This document shows positions 15,858 through 24,238 of a stretch of DNA of 64,000 bases, in pieces. Every line of letters begins with the position of its first letter. The first letter of the stretch is position 1. The notes under the pieces are model-generated. The model ran no database searches. It was not told the origin of the DNA and saw only the letters and a program-made list of their open reading frames with translations. The stretch spans positions 223,908 through 287,907 of the forward strand of contig JAPOXK010000011.1 of NCBI GenBank assembly GCA_026707145.1, given 5' to 3'. Source of the stretch: Chloroflexota bacterium (GTDB lineage Bacteria > Chloroflexota > Dehalococcoidia > Bin125). Position numbers and translations under genes: made by a program.

Positions 15858-18815
15858 TCAGTCGTGCTCCAGGTAGTCGTGGCTGACCCAGCCCTCGGCG
15901 CCGTCCTCGGTGCGGATGTGCACCCATGTCATTCGGGGGTCGTCCCCTGGGTACCACAAGGCGACCGCGGGGTGGGGTTGCGAGGGAGGAGCGCCGGGGT
16001 CGCGCACGAGATAGGGAGGCGTCTCGGCGGGCGCCGTCAGCACGAGGCGGGCGCCGTCGGGAAGGCAGTCCCTGGTCTCGCTTTCCTGCCCGGGCGCCGC
16101 GCGGAGGCGGAGGCAGCTGCCGGTCCCGGCCACGCGGAAGGCGATCACGTCGGGGAACGGCGGGAACTCGATCGTGGGCGGCAGCAGGAGCCACTCGTTC
16201 CCGCCATGACTCTCGTTGATCAGCCCGAACCAGCGCTCGCGGTGGGAGTCCCCCCACCACCAGGACGGGTTGGGGTCGTCGAGCTCGGGGCCGACCCAGC
16301 GATCCTCGACCGCATCGTACACACTGGGCCCGTAGCCGAAGTAGCGGCCGTCGCCCGTGGGAGCCGGTTCGGGTCCCTCCTCCCAGCCGTCCCAGACCCC
16401 GCTGCCCCCGCTCGCGAGATTGGCGGGTCTGGCGCCCTTGCCCGGCAGGCGGACGAGATGGGGCGTGGGGTGGACCCGCACGATCTGGTAGCCGTCGTGC
16501 ACGCGGATGACGAACCCCGCGCTGTTCGATAACCAGTCGGCATCCCAGAGGAGTTCGTGCGTCTGCGCCGATCGCACCCGGAAGAGCGGGGCACAGGTGG
16601 CCGCGTCGGCGATCACGACCGACGGCCAGGGATCCTCGCGGATCACCGGGCCGTAGTGATCCAGTACGACATGGCCGCCGACGAGCCACGCCGCGTAGCG
16701 GCCGTCCGGGGAGATCTTCGGCTGCTCGTAGAAGCCCGCCGCCGCCGGGGCATGACAGGCCGCGCCCGGCACGGGCAGCGGCTGGCCCTCCCAGCTGAAG
16801 TCGTGTTGTTCCCGCCGCTGGTCACCGGATGCGGTCTCGTAGTACGCAAAGACGCGGATGTCGGGACCCTCGTACCTCCGCCGGTCCAGCCATACTTTCG
16901 CCTGATCGTCGGTGGCTTCGGCCTTGAACAGGACGGCGGGCTGCGCCGTCGCCACCGGGACGAGATAGATCGTGTCCCTCCTACCATTCAGCGCGATGGT
17001 CTGCCCGTCGGGGGAGAAGACGGCAGCGACCCCAAGGCCATCGACGTCGATGGAGAAGTGCCCGACCGCTTCCATCGCGCGGTTCACGATCGTGAAGCGA
17101 CCGGTGGAGAGGACGTCACCGGAGCGGGTGCGTTCCTCGAACAGGAGGTGTTCGCTCGAGGTCGCGGCCAACCGGAGCAGACCGGACGGCCAGCGCCACG
17201 ACTGGCCCGTCGCGCGGTGGAGCAGCAACCGGAACCATTCTGTACCGATCTCGGCCTTGACGCTGATCCAACCGCCGGGCCGCGACGCGTAGTAGTTGTA
17301 ACTGAGGTCGCCCTCCGCCTCCGGGGCCCTGTAGCCCTCCGTTGCTCCGGTTTCGGGATCGAGAACGAAGATGCCGTGCGTCCAGTCGATGCGCTCGCCC
17401 GTTGCGAAGGTGCGCTGCTCGAAGGCGCCGGGGGCCGGCTCGATCAGCGCGACGCCGGGATGGGGCGGGGGTGTCCGGGGCGGGCTCTCGAAGAGGCCGC
17501 GAGCGATGGCGCTGGCAGTATCTGCATGGGCTCTAAGAGTCCCGCCACTTACTACACTTACTACACGAAGAATCCCGCCACTTGTGCGTACTAAGTAAAA
17601 GCTCTCCGTCACCGCGTCGTACACCCACAGCCGTATGGAGAGAGGGTAGTTCGAGTCTGGCGAGTTGTACTCGACGAGCGCCGGACGCCCTGCGATCACA
17701 CGTGTCTCGTGGTGGACAGCTTGGCTGTCTTCCCAGGGCGACGCACCAAAGGGACCCAGTGGGTAGGCGCAGATAGTGAAAGCACGGAGGCTCCGTCTAT
17801 GCCAAAGCTGACAGTGTCCATATGCTGCCTCTTCAGGTTCGATAGTGACAGCTTGGAAGTACACGACGGTGGCCGGCTTCGGGTCGCGCCAGTAGGGGCG
17901 TTGCCCAACCTCGCTCGGATCAGCGGTACGGATCTCGGCGCTGGAATGGAGATTTGCAGTGCCTTCCGGCAACTCGTGCCTTGCCCCCAGCTCCACACTC
18001 CCCGTCCAGCGGTCTGGCATGAGCTGGAACGGTCCGTGGCGGATGGGGGTGGTGACGCGGGGGTGGCCCAGATTGGGCAAGTCGCCCCATTCGAACGTGG
18101 CGGCGGTTCCGGCGGCGATGGGACCGGAGCAGCCCGCGAAGGCGTAGGTCATCCATTCCACAGCCAGCAGCGCGCGCGGCTCAGGACTACCGGGATCGGG
18201 CTTCACTTCCATCACCTGGTAGCGCACGAAGCAATCGTAGGCCTGACTCCACTCGAACAGGTCCCCGGGTGCGACGGCGTCATAGATCCCCGCCTGGGAG
18301 ACTCCGTGGACGTCGTGCGTATGGATCAGGAGGGCCGTGGTCGTGCCGTCGCGCAGCTCTTCGTAGGTCGTGACGGCGCTGGTTGGATCATTCGGGTCGG
18401 CCAGGAAGGCGTAGTGACCCGGCTCACCCACCGTGCCGCTGAGGTCGTAGGTGTCGTAGCGGAAGGTTGAGGTGGCGGCGATCTCCGGGGCCCCTGCTGG
18501 AGGCGTGGATGGATCCAGTACGGGCGTCTCGGCCGATGCGGCGGGCGATTCCGGGGTGGCTGTCGCGATTGGCGCGGTCTCCCCCTCCGTGGGCGGCTCG
18601 ACCGGCGCGACGGGGAGTTCTGGCGTGGCCGCCGAGGGGGGTACGGTCTCCGCCGAGGGTGTGGTCGCGGCTGCCGCAGGCTGCTCGGCCGGCGCCACAG
18701 GTGGCGGATCGTCGCCGGATGAGCCACCACACGCTGCCAGGCTGCCCGCCAGCGCGAGGACGAAGCCGCCTGCCATCAAGAGAGCCAGCCGCCAGCGCAC
18801 GCAGTGCCTGGGCAT
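15858..18815 (-). CDS. Large lipoprotein with propeller-like region and C-terminal SH3b-like domain, unknown function
   Basis: A 985-residue protein, not recognised as a named family. It begins with a lipoprotein signal (hydrophobic core, lipobox LAAC with Cys29), followed by a Pro/Ala/Thr/Glu-rich linker to about residue 115 that would span from the membrane or cell wall. A beta-rich domain (about 115-440) is followed by repeated blade-like units with motifs such as VFSPDGQTIAL and ISPDGRYAAWLV, typical of TolB/WD40-like propellers. The last about 80 residues (CLRLRAAPG ... EGWVSHDYLE) look like a bacterial SH3 domain. GGGAGG precedes the ATG at good spacing. A 33-bp in-frame duplication lies near 17540-17583. 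The gene is flanked by 37-bp direct repeats and sits between decayed genes and a catabolic operon, so it may be a recent arrival. Confidence 0.75.
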   Translation of the reverse strand: MPRHCVRWRLALLMAGGFVLALAGSLAACGGSSGDDPPPVAPAEQPAAAATTPSAETVPPSAATPELPVAPVEPPTEGETAPIATATPESPAASAETPVLDPSTPPAGAPEIAATSTFRYDTYDLSGTVGEPGHYAFLADPNDPTSAVTTYEELRDGTTTALLIHTHDVHGVSQAGIYDAVAPGDLFEWSQAYDCFVRYQVMEVKPDPGSPEPRALLAVEWMTYAFAGCSGPIAAGTAATFEWGDLPNLGHPRVTTPIRHGPFQLMPDRWTGSVELGARHELPEGTANLHSSAEIRTADPSEVGQRPYWRDPKPATVVYFQAVTIEPEEAAYGHCQLWHRRSLRAFTICAYPLGPFGASPWEDSQAVHHETRVIAGRPALVEYNSPDSNYPLSIRLWVYDAVTESFYLVRTSGGILRVVSVVSGGTLRAHADTASAIARGLFESPPRTPPPHPGVALIEPAPGAFEQRTFATGERIDWTHGIFVLDPETGATEGYRAPEAEGDLSYNYYASRPGGWISVKAEIGTEWFRLLLHRATGQSWRWPSGLLRLAATSSEHLLFEERTRSGDVLSTGRFTIVNRAMEAVGHFSIDVDGLGVAAVFSPDGQTIALNGRRDTIYLVPVATAQPAVLFKAEATDDQAKVWLDRRRYEGPDIRVFAYYETASGDQRREQHDFSWEGQPLPVPGAACHAPAAAGFYEQPKISPDGRYAAWLVGGHVVLDHYGPVIREDPWPSVVIADAATCAPLFRVRSAQTHELLWDADWLSNSAGFVIRVHDGYQIVRVHPTPHLVRLPGKGARPANLASGGSGVWDGWEEGPEPAPTGDGRYFGYGPSVYDAVEDRWVGPELDDPNPSWWWGDSHRERWFGLINESHGGNEWLLLPPTIEFPPFPDVIAFRVAGTGSCLRLRAAPGQESETRDCLPDGARLVLTAPAETPPYLVRDPGAPPSQPHPAVALWYPGDDPRMTWVHIRTEDGAEGWVSHDYLEHD

Positions 18816-18821
18816 GGCGTC

Positions 18822-18858
18822 CCCCTCCCAGTGGTCCTTATCGAGATTAACGCCGTCG
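18822..18858 (+). repeat. 37-bp direct repeat, copy B (5-prime leader of lipoprotein gene)
   Basis: Second copy of the repeat at 15794-15830, 36 of 37 bases identical. Here it ends six bases before the ATG of the minus-strand lipoprotein gene and includes its purine-rich ribosome binding site (GGGAGGGG on the minus strand). Copy A therefore looks like a duplicated leader with no gene behind it. Confidence 0.85.
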
Positions 18859-18948
18859 GCGAGCGTCTTGTTCCCCGCGCCTCCGTGCTGGTTCCCGCGT
18901 GCCCCGATCGGCCCTGATCGTCAGCCGTGCACGCACCCGCTGCGATCC

Positions 18949-19740
18949 CTAGCCCCCGTAGACCCACCCCGTCTCGACCGACGTCAGCGCCCCGGTCGCC
19001 TGTAGCACCTCGCCGTCCAGCACCTCCCCGATCACCAAGGTGTGATCCCCCGCCGACACGAACCGCTCGGCCGCGCACTCCGCCCACGTCAGCGCTCCCT
19101 CCAGCACCGGGCAGCCCCGCTCGGTCAGCCGGTAGGCCGCGCCCGCCAGCTTCTCGTGCACCGTGGCCGCCGCCGCCGCGCTCCGTCCCGCGATCTTCGC
19201 TCCGTCCCGCGGCTGCAGGAACAGCGCTCCCAGCTCCATCGCCCCTTGCGGCAGCAGGTTCACCGTGAACACGTTGTGCCGCCGCACGTTCTCCAGGCTG
19301 TAGGCGTCGTTTTCGAACGACACCGCCAGCAGCCGCGGCCGGAACGAGACCTGCATCACCCAGTCCGCGATCATCCCGTTGGGCTCTTCCTCGCGGCGTG
19401 AGCCCACGATGTAGATCCCGTACGGCATCTCGTGCATCACCCGCCGCAGCCGCTCCTCGTCCTTCTTCGATCGCTGCCGCGCCGGCGCCTGCCCTTCCGC
19501 TTCCTCCCGCCGCTCGGGCCGCGTGATTACCACCTCCGCCGGCCGCCGCCCTCCCGCCAGCAGCTCCCGCGCCGCGTTCAACTCCTGCATCCGCTCCCCA
19601 CAGGAGGCGACGCCGGGATTCAGGTCCGGGTGAAACACCTGCGCCAGCCGCCGAAACCGCTCCTCGACCACCCCTTCCGCCGCGTCGACCGGCACGCCCA
19701 GCAGCGCCGCCGCCTCCGTCGCGTTCCTCGGCACGCCCAT
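18949..19740 (-). CDS. J-domain / flavin reductase fusion protein
   Basis: A 263-residue protein with two parts. Residues of about 8-62 read like a DnaJ J-domain: AALLGVPVDAA, then FRRLAQVFHPDLNPG with the diagnostic His-Pro-Asp at 37-39, and LNAARELLAGG. A charged linker (about 63-98) follows. Residues of about 99-263 are a flavin reductase-like (FMN-binding split barrel) domain: PYGIYIVGSR, VSFRPRLLAVSFEND, and the typical HNVFTVNLLP strand. Flavin reductases supply FMNH2 to two-component monooxygenases, and the LLM oxygenase of the same gene run is a natural partner. A J-domain on such an enzyme is very unusual; it would be expected to recruit DnaK/Hsp70. It is the last gene of the seven-gene minus-strand run, 71 bases after the O-methyltransferase. 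Confidence 0.85.
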   Translation of the reverse strand: MGVPRNATEAAALLGVPVDAAEGVVEERFRRLAQVFHPDLNPGVASCGERMQELNAARELLAGGRRPAEVVITRPERREEAEGQAPARQRSKKDEERLRRVMHEMPYGIYIVGSRREEEPNGMIADWVMQVSFRPRLLAVSFENDAYSLENVRRHNVFTVNLLPQGAMELGALFLQPRDGAKIAGRSAAAAATVHEKLAGAAYRLTERGCPVLEGALTWAECAAERFVSAGDHTLVIGEVLDGEVLQATGALTSVETGWVYGG

Positions 19741-19811
19741 CGCTGCGCCCTCCGCTATCCCTTTCGCTCTATCCTCCGCTTTGGACCCGCACCTACCAGC
19801 CTACCGCGCCC

Positions 19812-20486
19812 TCACCGCTTCAGCGCGAGCGTCAATCCGTCCGCGATCGACAGCATGCTCATCTCCACCCGCGCGTCCGCCGCCAGCTTCGCGTTCAGCG
19901 CCCGAATCGCCTGCGTGTCGGCGTCCGCCGTCTCCGCATCCTTCACTTTCCCCTCCCACAGCACGTTGTCGATCGCCACCAGTCCTCCCGGTCGCACCAA
20001 GGCCAGGCAGCGCTCGTAGTAGCCGTCGTAGTTGGGCTTGTCCGCGTCGATGAAGGCGAAGTCGAACCGTCCCGCTTCGCCCTCCGCGAGCAGGGCGTCC
20101 AGCGTCTGGATCGCCTTCCCCAATCGCAGCGTGATCTTGTCGGCCACTCCCGCCTCCGCCCAGTACCGCTGCGCGATCGCCGTCCATTTCGCGCTTCGAT
20201 CGCAGGCCACCAGCCGGCCGCTCGGTGGCAACGCCTCCGCCACGCAGAGCGCGCTGTACCCCGTGAACGTCCCGATCTCAAGGGCGCGCCGCACTCCCAG
20301 CAGCCGCACCAGCAGCGCCATGAACTGCCCTTGGTCGGGCGCGATCTGCATCACCGCCTGCTCCATCGCCGCGGTCTCCTCCCGCAGCCGCCTCGCCACC
20401 GCCGACTCCCGCAGCGACACGGAGAGCAGGTAGTCGTAGAGTCGGTCGTCCAGGGCTGTGTACTTGCGTGCGGGCGCGGCGGGCAT
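19812..20486 (-). CDS. O-methyltransferase (Methyltransf_3, catechol/caffeoyl-CoA type)
   Basis: A 224-residue class I SAM-dependent O-methyltransferase. Motifs are ALEIGTFTGYSAL (SAM binding), DFAFIDADKPNYDGYYE (metal-binding aspartates and catalytic region) and LVAIDNVLWEGKV. The length and the DADKxxY motif fit the cation-dependent catechol or caffeoyl-CoA O-methyltransferase family, which methylates vicinal hydroxyls on aromatic rings. It lies 7 bases after the FAD subunit of the molybdenum hydroxylase, so it belongs to the same transcript. A hydroxylated aromatic intermediate is the likely substrate, by inference from the operon. Confidence 0.9.
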   Translation of the reverse strand: MPAAPARKYTALDDRLYDYLLSVSLRESAVARRLREETAAMEQAVMQIAPDQGQFMALLVRLLGVRRALEIGTFTGYSALCVAEALPPSGRLVACDRSAKWTAIAQRYWAEAGVADKITLRLGKAIQTLDALLAEGEAGRFDFAFIDADKPNYDGYYERCLALVRPGGLVAIDNVLWEGKVKDAETADADTQAIRALNAKLAADARVEMSMLSIADGLTLALKR

Positions 20487-20493
20487 GAGCGAG

Positions 20494-21363
20494 CTACGCG
20501 CGCGCCGCCGCGCGCCGGATGGCGCGCGCCGCGAACACCTTCGCCATCTCCCGGCGATACTCCGCCGAGCCGTGCAGGTCGTCGTTGACCTCCTCGATCC
20601 CCTCCGGCGCCCGCTCCGCCGCCGCCCGGATCACCTCCTCCTCCAAGCGTTCCCCGATCAAGCTCGCCTCCACGCCCCGCAGCCGCTGCGCGTGCGTCGA
20701 CAGTCCCGTCACGGCCACCCGCGCTCCCCGGCAGACGCCGTCTGCGCCGTTCCCCGCCTCGATCTCCAGCGCCGCCGCCACCCCCACGAGCGCGAAGTGC
20801 GACGCCTTCTGGTGCAGCTTGGCGTAGGCCGCCGTCCGGCGCGGCAGCATCCGCATCTCGGTGATCAGCTCGCCCTCGGCGAGGTCGACCGTGAAGAACC
20901 CCTGGAAGAAATCCTCCGCTTGCACGCGGCGCCTCCCCTGCGGCCCCACGATATCGAGGAAGGCGTCCAGCGCCACCATGACCGCCGGCAGGTCCGCCGC
21001 CGGATCCGCGTGGGCCAAGCTTCCTCCGATCGTCCCCCGATGCCGAACCTGCGGATCGCCGATCTCTCCCGCCGCTTCCGCGACCACCGGCAAGACGTCC
21101 TGCAAGATCCGCGACCGCTCCAGCTCCACGTACCGCGTCGTCGCTCCGATCCCCACTTGTCCGTTCCGCTCCCAGATCCCAGCCAGCCCCGGCACGTGCA
21201 TGATGTCCACCAGCCGGTCCGGCTGGCTGAACCGCAGCTTCATCAGCGGAATCAGGCTGTGCCCTCCCGCCAAGAATCGCGCTTCCTCCGCCGTCTCTCC
21301 GATCAGCGCCAGCGCTTCGTCGATCGTCTTCGCCCGCCTGTAGTCGAACGCCGCCGGGATCAT
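20494..21363 (-). CDS. Molybdenum hydroxylase FAD-binding subunit (CoxM/XdhB-type)
   Basis: A 289-residue FAD subunit of the xanthine dehydrogenase/CO dehydrogenase family. The start is the ATG of IPAAFDYRRAKTIDEAL, which overlaps the stop of the large subunit as ATGA. FAD-binding motifs are present: FLAGGHSLIPLMKLR and the second motif RHRGTIGGSLAHADPAADLP. The CO-dehydrogenase-type C-terminal domain follows from about residue 175. The subunit carries electrons from the 2Fe-2S clusters to FAD and the acceptor. Gene order here is small, large, medium. Confidence 0.93.
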   Translation of the reverse strand: MIPAAFDYRRAKTIDEALALIGETAEEARFLAGGHSLIPLMKLRFSQPDRLVDIMHVPGLAGIWERNGQVGIGATTRYVELERSRILQDVLPVVAEAAGEIGDPQVRHRGTIGGSLAHADPAADLPAVMVALDAFLDIVGPQGRRRVQAEDFFQGFFTVDLAEGELITEMRMLPRRTAAYAKLHQKASHFALVGVAAALEIEAGNGADGVCRGARVAVTGLSTHAQRLRGVEASLIGERLEEEVIRAAAERAPEGIEEVNDDLHGSAEYRREMAKVFAARAIRRAAARA

Positions 21364-23738
21364 CGCTCCCCTCCCCGAATCAGGCGCCACACTTTCTCGG
21401 GGTGCAGCGCCGGGTCGACGTGCCGGACGCCCAGCTCACTCAGGGCGTCGACCACCGCGTTCACCACGGCCGGCGTCGCCCCGATCGTCCCCGCCTCCCC
21501 GGTCCCCTTCGCTCCCAACGGGTTCAGCGGCGACGGCGTCACCGTCACCCCCAGCTCGAAGCGCGGGAGATCGGACGCCCGCGGGATCGCGTAATCCATG
21601 AACGACCCCGTCAGGAGCTGTCCGTGCTCGTCGTAGCGCAGCTCTTCCGTCAGCGCCGGTCCGATCCCCTGCGCGATCCCCCCGTGAATCTGTCCCTCCA
21701 CGATCAATGGGTTCACGATCGTTCCGCAGTCGTCCACCCCCACGAAGCGCTGCAGCGCCACCTCTCCCGTCTCCCGGTCCACTTCCACCTGTGCGATATA
21801 GCATCCGTAGGGAAACGTCATCCCCGGCGGCTCCCAGAACGCTTCCTCGCTTAGCCCCGGCTCCGTACCCGCGGGCAACTGCTGCGGCGCGTAGGCGTAC
21901 GAGGCCACCTCCTCGAACGACAGCTTCCCGCCCCCGGCCACCCCCACCTCCCCGTTGGCGAACTCGATCTCTTCCTCGCGCGCCTCCAGTAGCTGCGCCG
22001 CGAAGCGCGTCATCTTTGCTTTCACCTTGCTGCCCGCCATCAGCAGCGCCGTCCCGCCCACCACCAACGACCGGCTCGCCACCGTTCCCACCCCCTGCTT
22101 TGCCACCGCCGTGTCCCCGTGCAGCAACGTGATCGTCTCCGGCTCGATCCCGAACTGATCGGCCAGCACCTGCGCGAACGATGTCTCGTGCCCTTGCCCG
22201 TGCGCCGATGCCCCGGTCGTCGCGGTGATCCGCCCATCCCGCTCCACCGTGACGCTCCCATGTTCCCAGCCGCCGTCCGGGAACATCGTCGAGGGCCCAA
22301 TCGCACACAGCTCGATGTAGAAGCTCATCCCCAGTCCCACCAGCCGCCCCGCTGCCCGCGCCGCCGCCTGCTCTGCACGCATCTCCTCCCACCCCGCCAG
22401 CTCCAGCGTCGCGTCCAACAGCCGCTCGTATTCCCCGGAGTCGTACTCGTTCCCCGCCGCGGTCTTGTAGGGGAATTGCTCCGGCCGGATAAAGTTCTTG
22501 CGGCGCACCTCCGCCGGATCCATCCCCAACTCCCGCGCCAGCAGCTCCATCGACCGCTCGACGAAGAAGATCGCCTCCGGCATTCCCGCGCCCCGGTAGG
22601 CGTCCGTCGGCATCTTGTTCGTGAACACCTCGATCAGCTCCGACCGGATCACCGGGATCGCGTACCCCCCGCTCAGCAGCCCGTGCGTCAGCGTTGGGAT
22701 GAACGCCGTCAGCAGCATCTCGTACGCGCCGATGTCCGCCACCAGCCGCGCCTTCAGCGCCGTCACCGTCCCGTCCCGCTTCGCCGCCAACTCGATCTGG
22801 CCGATCACGTCCCGCGCGTGCGTCGTCGTCAGGAACGCCTCCGACCGATCCTCGATCCACTTGATCGGCGCTCCCAGCTGCTTCGACAGCGCCGCCGCCA
22901 CGAAATCCTCCCCGTAGATCTTCTTCGCGCCGAACCCCCCGCCCATCTCTGGCGCGATCGTCCGCGCCTGGTGCTCCCCCAACCCCAACGCCGCCGCCAA
23001 GAACCGGCGATGCGCGTGCGGCCGCTGGGTCGTGCTCCAGATCGTCAAATAAGGTCGCGTGGCCTCGTACTGCGCCACCACTCCCCGCGTCTCGATCGCC
23101 GAGGGCGCGATCCGCGGATTCACCATCCGCTGGGAGATCACCACCTCGGCCGTTTCGAACGCCGCATCGAGTTCGCGGTTGTCCACCGCCTCCGGATCCT
23201 GCGTGCCCGCTGCTTCCGTCACCCCCGTCCCACTGATGATCCGCAGCGCCACGTTGTTGGCGAAGCCCTCGTGCAGCAGCGCCGGCTCCCCGCGTAGCGC
23301 CGTCTCCGCATCCACGACGGCCGGCAGATCCTCGATCGTGACCTCGATCGCCTCCACGGCATCCTGCGCTTGGTAGCGATCCTCTGCCACGACCAGCGCC
23401 ACCGGCTCGCCCACGTACCGCACCTTGTCCGGCGTGACCGCGGGATGGTCGGGATACGGGAACGGCGTTATCACCGGCACGCTCGGGAGCACTCCTTGCA
23501 GGTCCGCGCCCGTTGCGACCAACCGCACGCCCGGCATCGCCCGCGCCGCGCTCGTATCCACCCGCACGATCCGCCCGTGCGCCACGTCGCTGCGCTTGAA
23601 CGCGAGGTGCAGCATCCCCGGGAGCCGCACATCGTCGATGAACGTCCCTTGCCCGCGGATCAGGGCCGGGTCCTCCCGGCGCTTCAGCCGCTGGCCGACG
23701 TGCTTGCCTCCTGGGCTTGGGGTCGCATCGGCTGCCAC
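21360..23738 (-). CDS. Molybdenum hydroxylase large (molybdopterin-binding) subunit, form II CoxL-like
   Basis: A 792-residue catalytic subunit of the xanthine dehydrogenase family with Ald_Xan_dh domain 1 (IRGQGTFIDDVRLPGMLH) and the molybdopterin domain (EMGGGFGAKKIYGEDF). The active-site loop reads TDAYRGAGM at residues 379-386, i.e. the form II AYRGAGR pattern with Met386 in place of Arg, not the AYxCSFR loop of true form I CO dehydrogenase. The catalytic glutamate region GAKGTGEAGTIG is present near residue 745. It should hydroxylate an aromatic heterocycle, aldehyde or similar carbon using water. GTG start, 10 bases after the Fe-S subunit stop; its own stop overlaps the FAD subunit start. 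Confidence 0.93.
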   Translation of the reverse strand: MAADATPSPGGKHVGQRLKRREDPALIRGQGTFIDDVRLPGMLHLAFKRSDVAHGRIVRVDTSAARAMPGVRLVATGADLQGVLPSVPVITPFPYPDHPAVTPDKVRYVGEPVALVVAEDRYQAQDAVEAIEVTIEDLPAVVDAETALRGEPALLHEGFANNVALRIISGTGVTEAAGTQDPEAVDNRELDAAFETAEVVISQRMVNPRIAPSAIETRGVVAQYEATRPYLTIWSTTQRPHAHRRFLAAALGLGEHQARTIAPEMGGGFGAKKIYGEDFVAAALSKQLGAPIKWIEDRSEAFLTTTHARDVIGQIELAAKRDGTVTALKARLVADIGAYEMLLTAFIPTLTHGLLSGGYAIPVIRSELIEVFTNKMPTDAYRGAGMPEAIFFVERSMELLARELGMDPAEVRRKNFIRPEQFPYKTAAGNEYDSGEYERLLDATLELAGWEEMRAEQAAARAAGRLVGLGMSFYIELCAIGPSTMFPDGGWEHGSVTVERDGRITATTGASAHGQGHETSFAQVLADQFGIEPETITLLHGDTAVAKQGVGTVASRSLVVGGTALLMAGSKVKAKMTRFAAQLLEAREEEIEFANGEVGVAGGGKLSFEEVASYAYAPQQLPAGTEPGLSEEAFWEPPGMTFPYGCYIAQVEVDRETGEVALQRFVGVDDCGTIVNPLIVEGQIHGGIAQGIGPALTEELRYDEHGQLLTGSFMDYAIPRASDLPRFELGVTVTPSPLNPLGAKGTGEAGTIGATPAVVNAVVDALSELGVRHVDPALHPEKVWRLIRGGER

Positions 23739-23748
23739 CGGGTCCGCC

Positions 23749-24219
23749 TCACCCCTGCTGCGCGGCGCGCGCGATCGCGTTGACGATGTGCTGATACCCC
23801 GTGCAGCGGCACAGATTCCCGTCCAAGCCGCTCCGGATCTCCGTTTCGCTCGGATCGGGGTTCTCCTTCAGCAGTGAAGCAGCCGCCATGATCATCCCCG
23901 GCGTGCAGTAACCGCACTGCAGCCCATGCTCTTCCCAGAATCCCTCCTGGATCGGGTGCAGCGCCTCCCCTTCCGCCAATCCCTCGATCGTGGTGACCGC
24001 GCTGCCCGCCGCCTGGACCGCGAACACCGTGCAGGACTTCGCACTGCGCCCGTCGATCAGGACGGTGCAGGCCCCGCACTGGCTCGTGTCACAGCCCACG
24101 TGCGTCCCCGTCAGCCCCAGCTCTTCACGCAGGAAGTGCACCAGCAACAAGCGTGGCTCCACCGCCGCGCTGCGCAGCTCCCCGTTGACCCTGACCTCGA
24201 CGGGTACCTTCTCGCTCAC
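23749..24219 (-). CDS. Molybdenum hydroxylase 2Fe-2S subunit (CoxS/XdhC-type)
   Basis: A 156-residue small subunit with two [2Fe-2S] clusters. The plant-ferredoxin-type site is Cys43, Cys48, Cys51 and Cys63 ([13 protein letters not shown]), and the helical-domain site is Cys102, Cys105, Cys137 and Cys139 ([10 protein letters not shown] and NLCRCTGYQ). All eight cysteines are intact. It begins with GTG. It precedes the large subunit by 10 bases and follows the LLM oxygenase by 19 bases, placing the hydroxylase and oxygenase in one operon. Confidence 0.95.
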   Translation of the reverse strand: MSEKVPVEVRVNGELRSAAVEPRLLLVHFLREELGLTGTHVGCDTSQCGACTVLIDGRSAKSCTVFAVQAAGSAVTTIEGLAEGEALHPIQEGFWEEHGLQCGYCTPGMIMAAASLLKENPDPSETEIRSGLDGNLCRCTGYQHIVNAIARAAQQG

Positions 24220-24238
24220 GCCGCCCCTCCCGCTTCGC

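Noticed and set aside
21360-24219. True aerobic CO dehydrogenase (coxSLM)
   Set aside because: The large subunit lacks the AYxCSFR loop; form II-like loop with Met points to another molybdenum hydroxylase.
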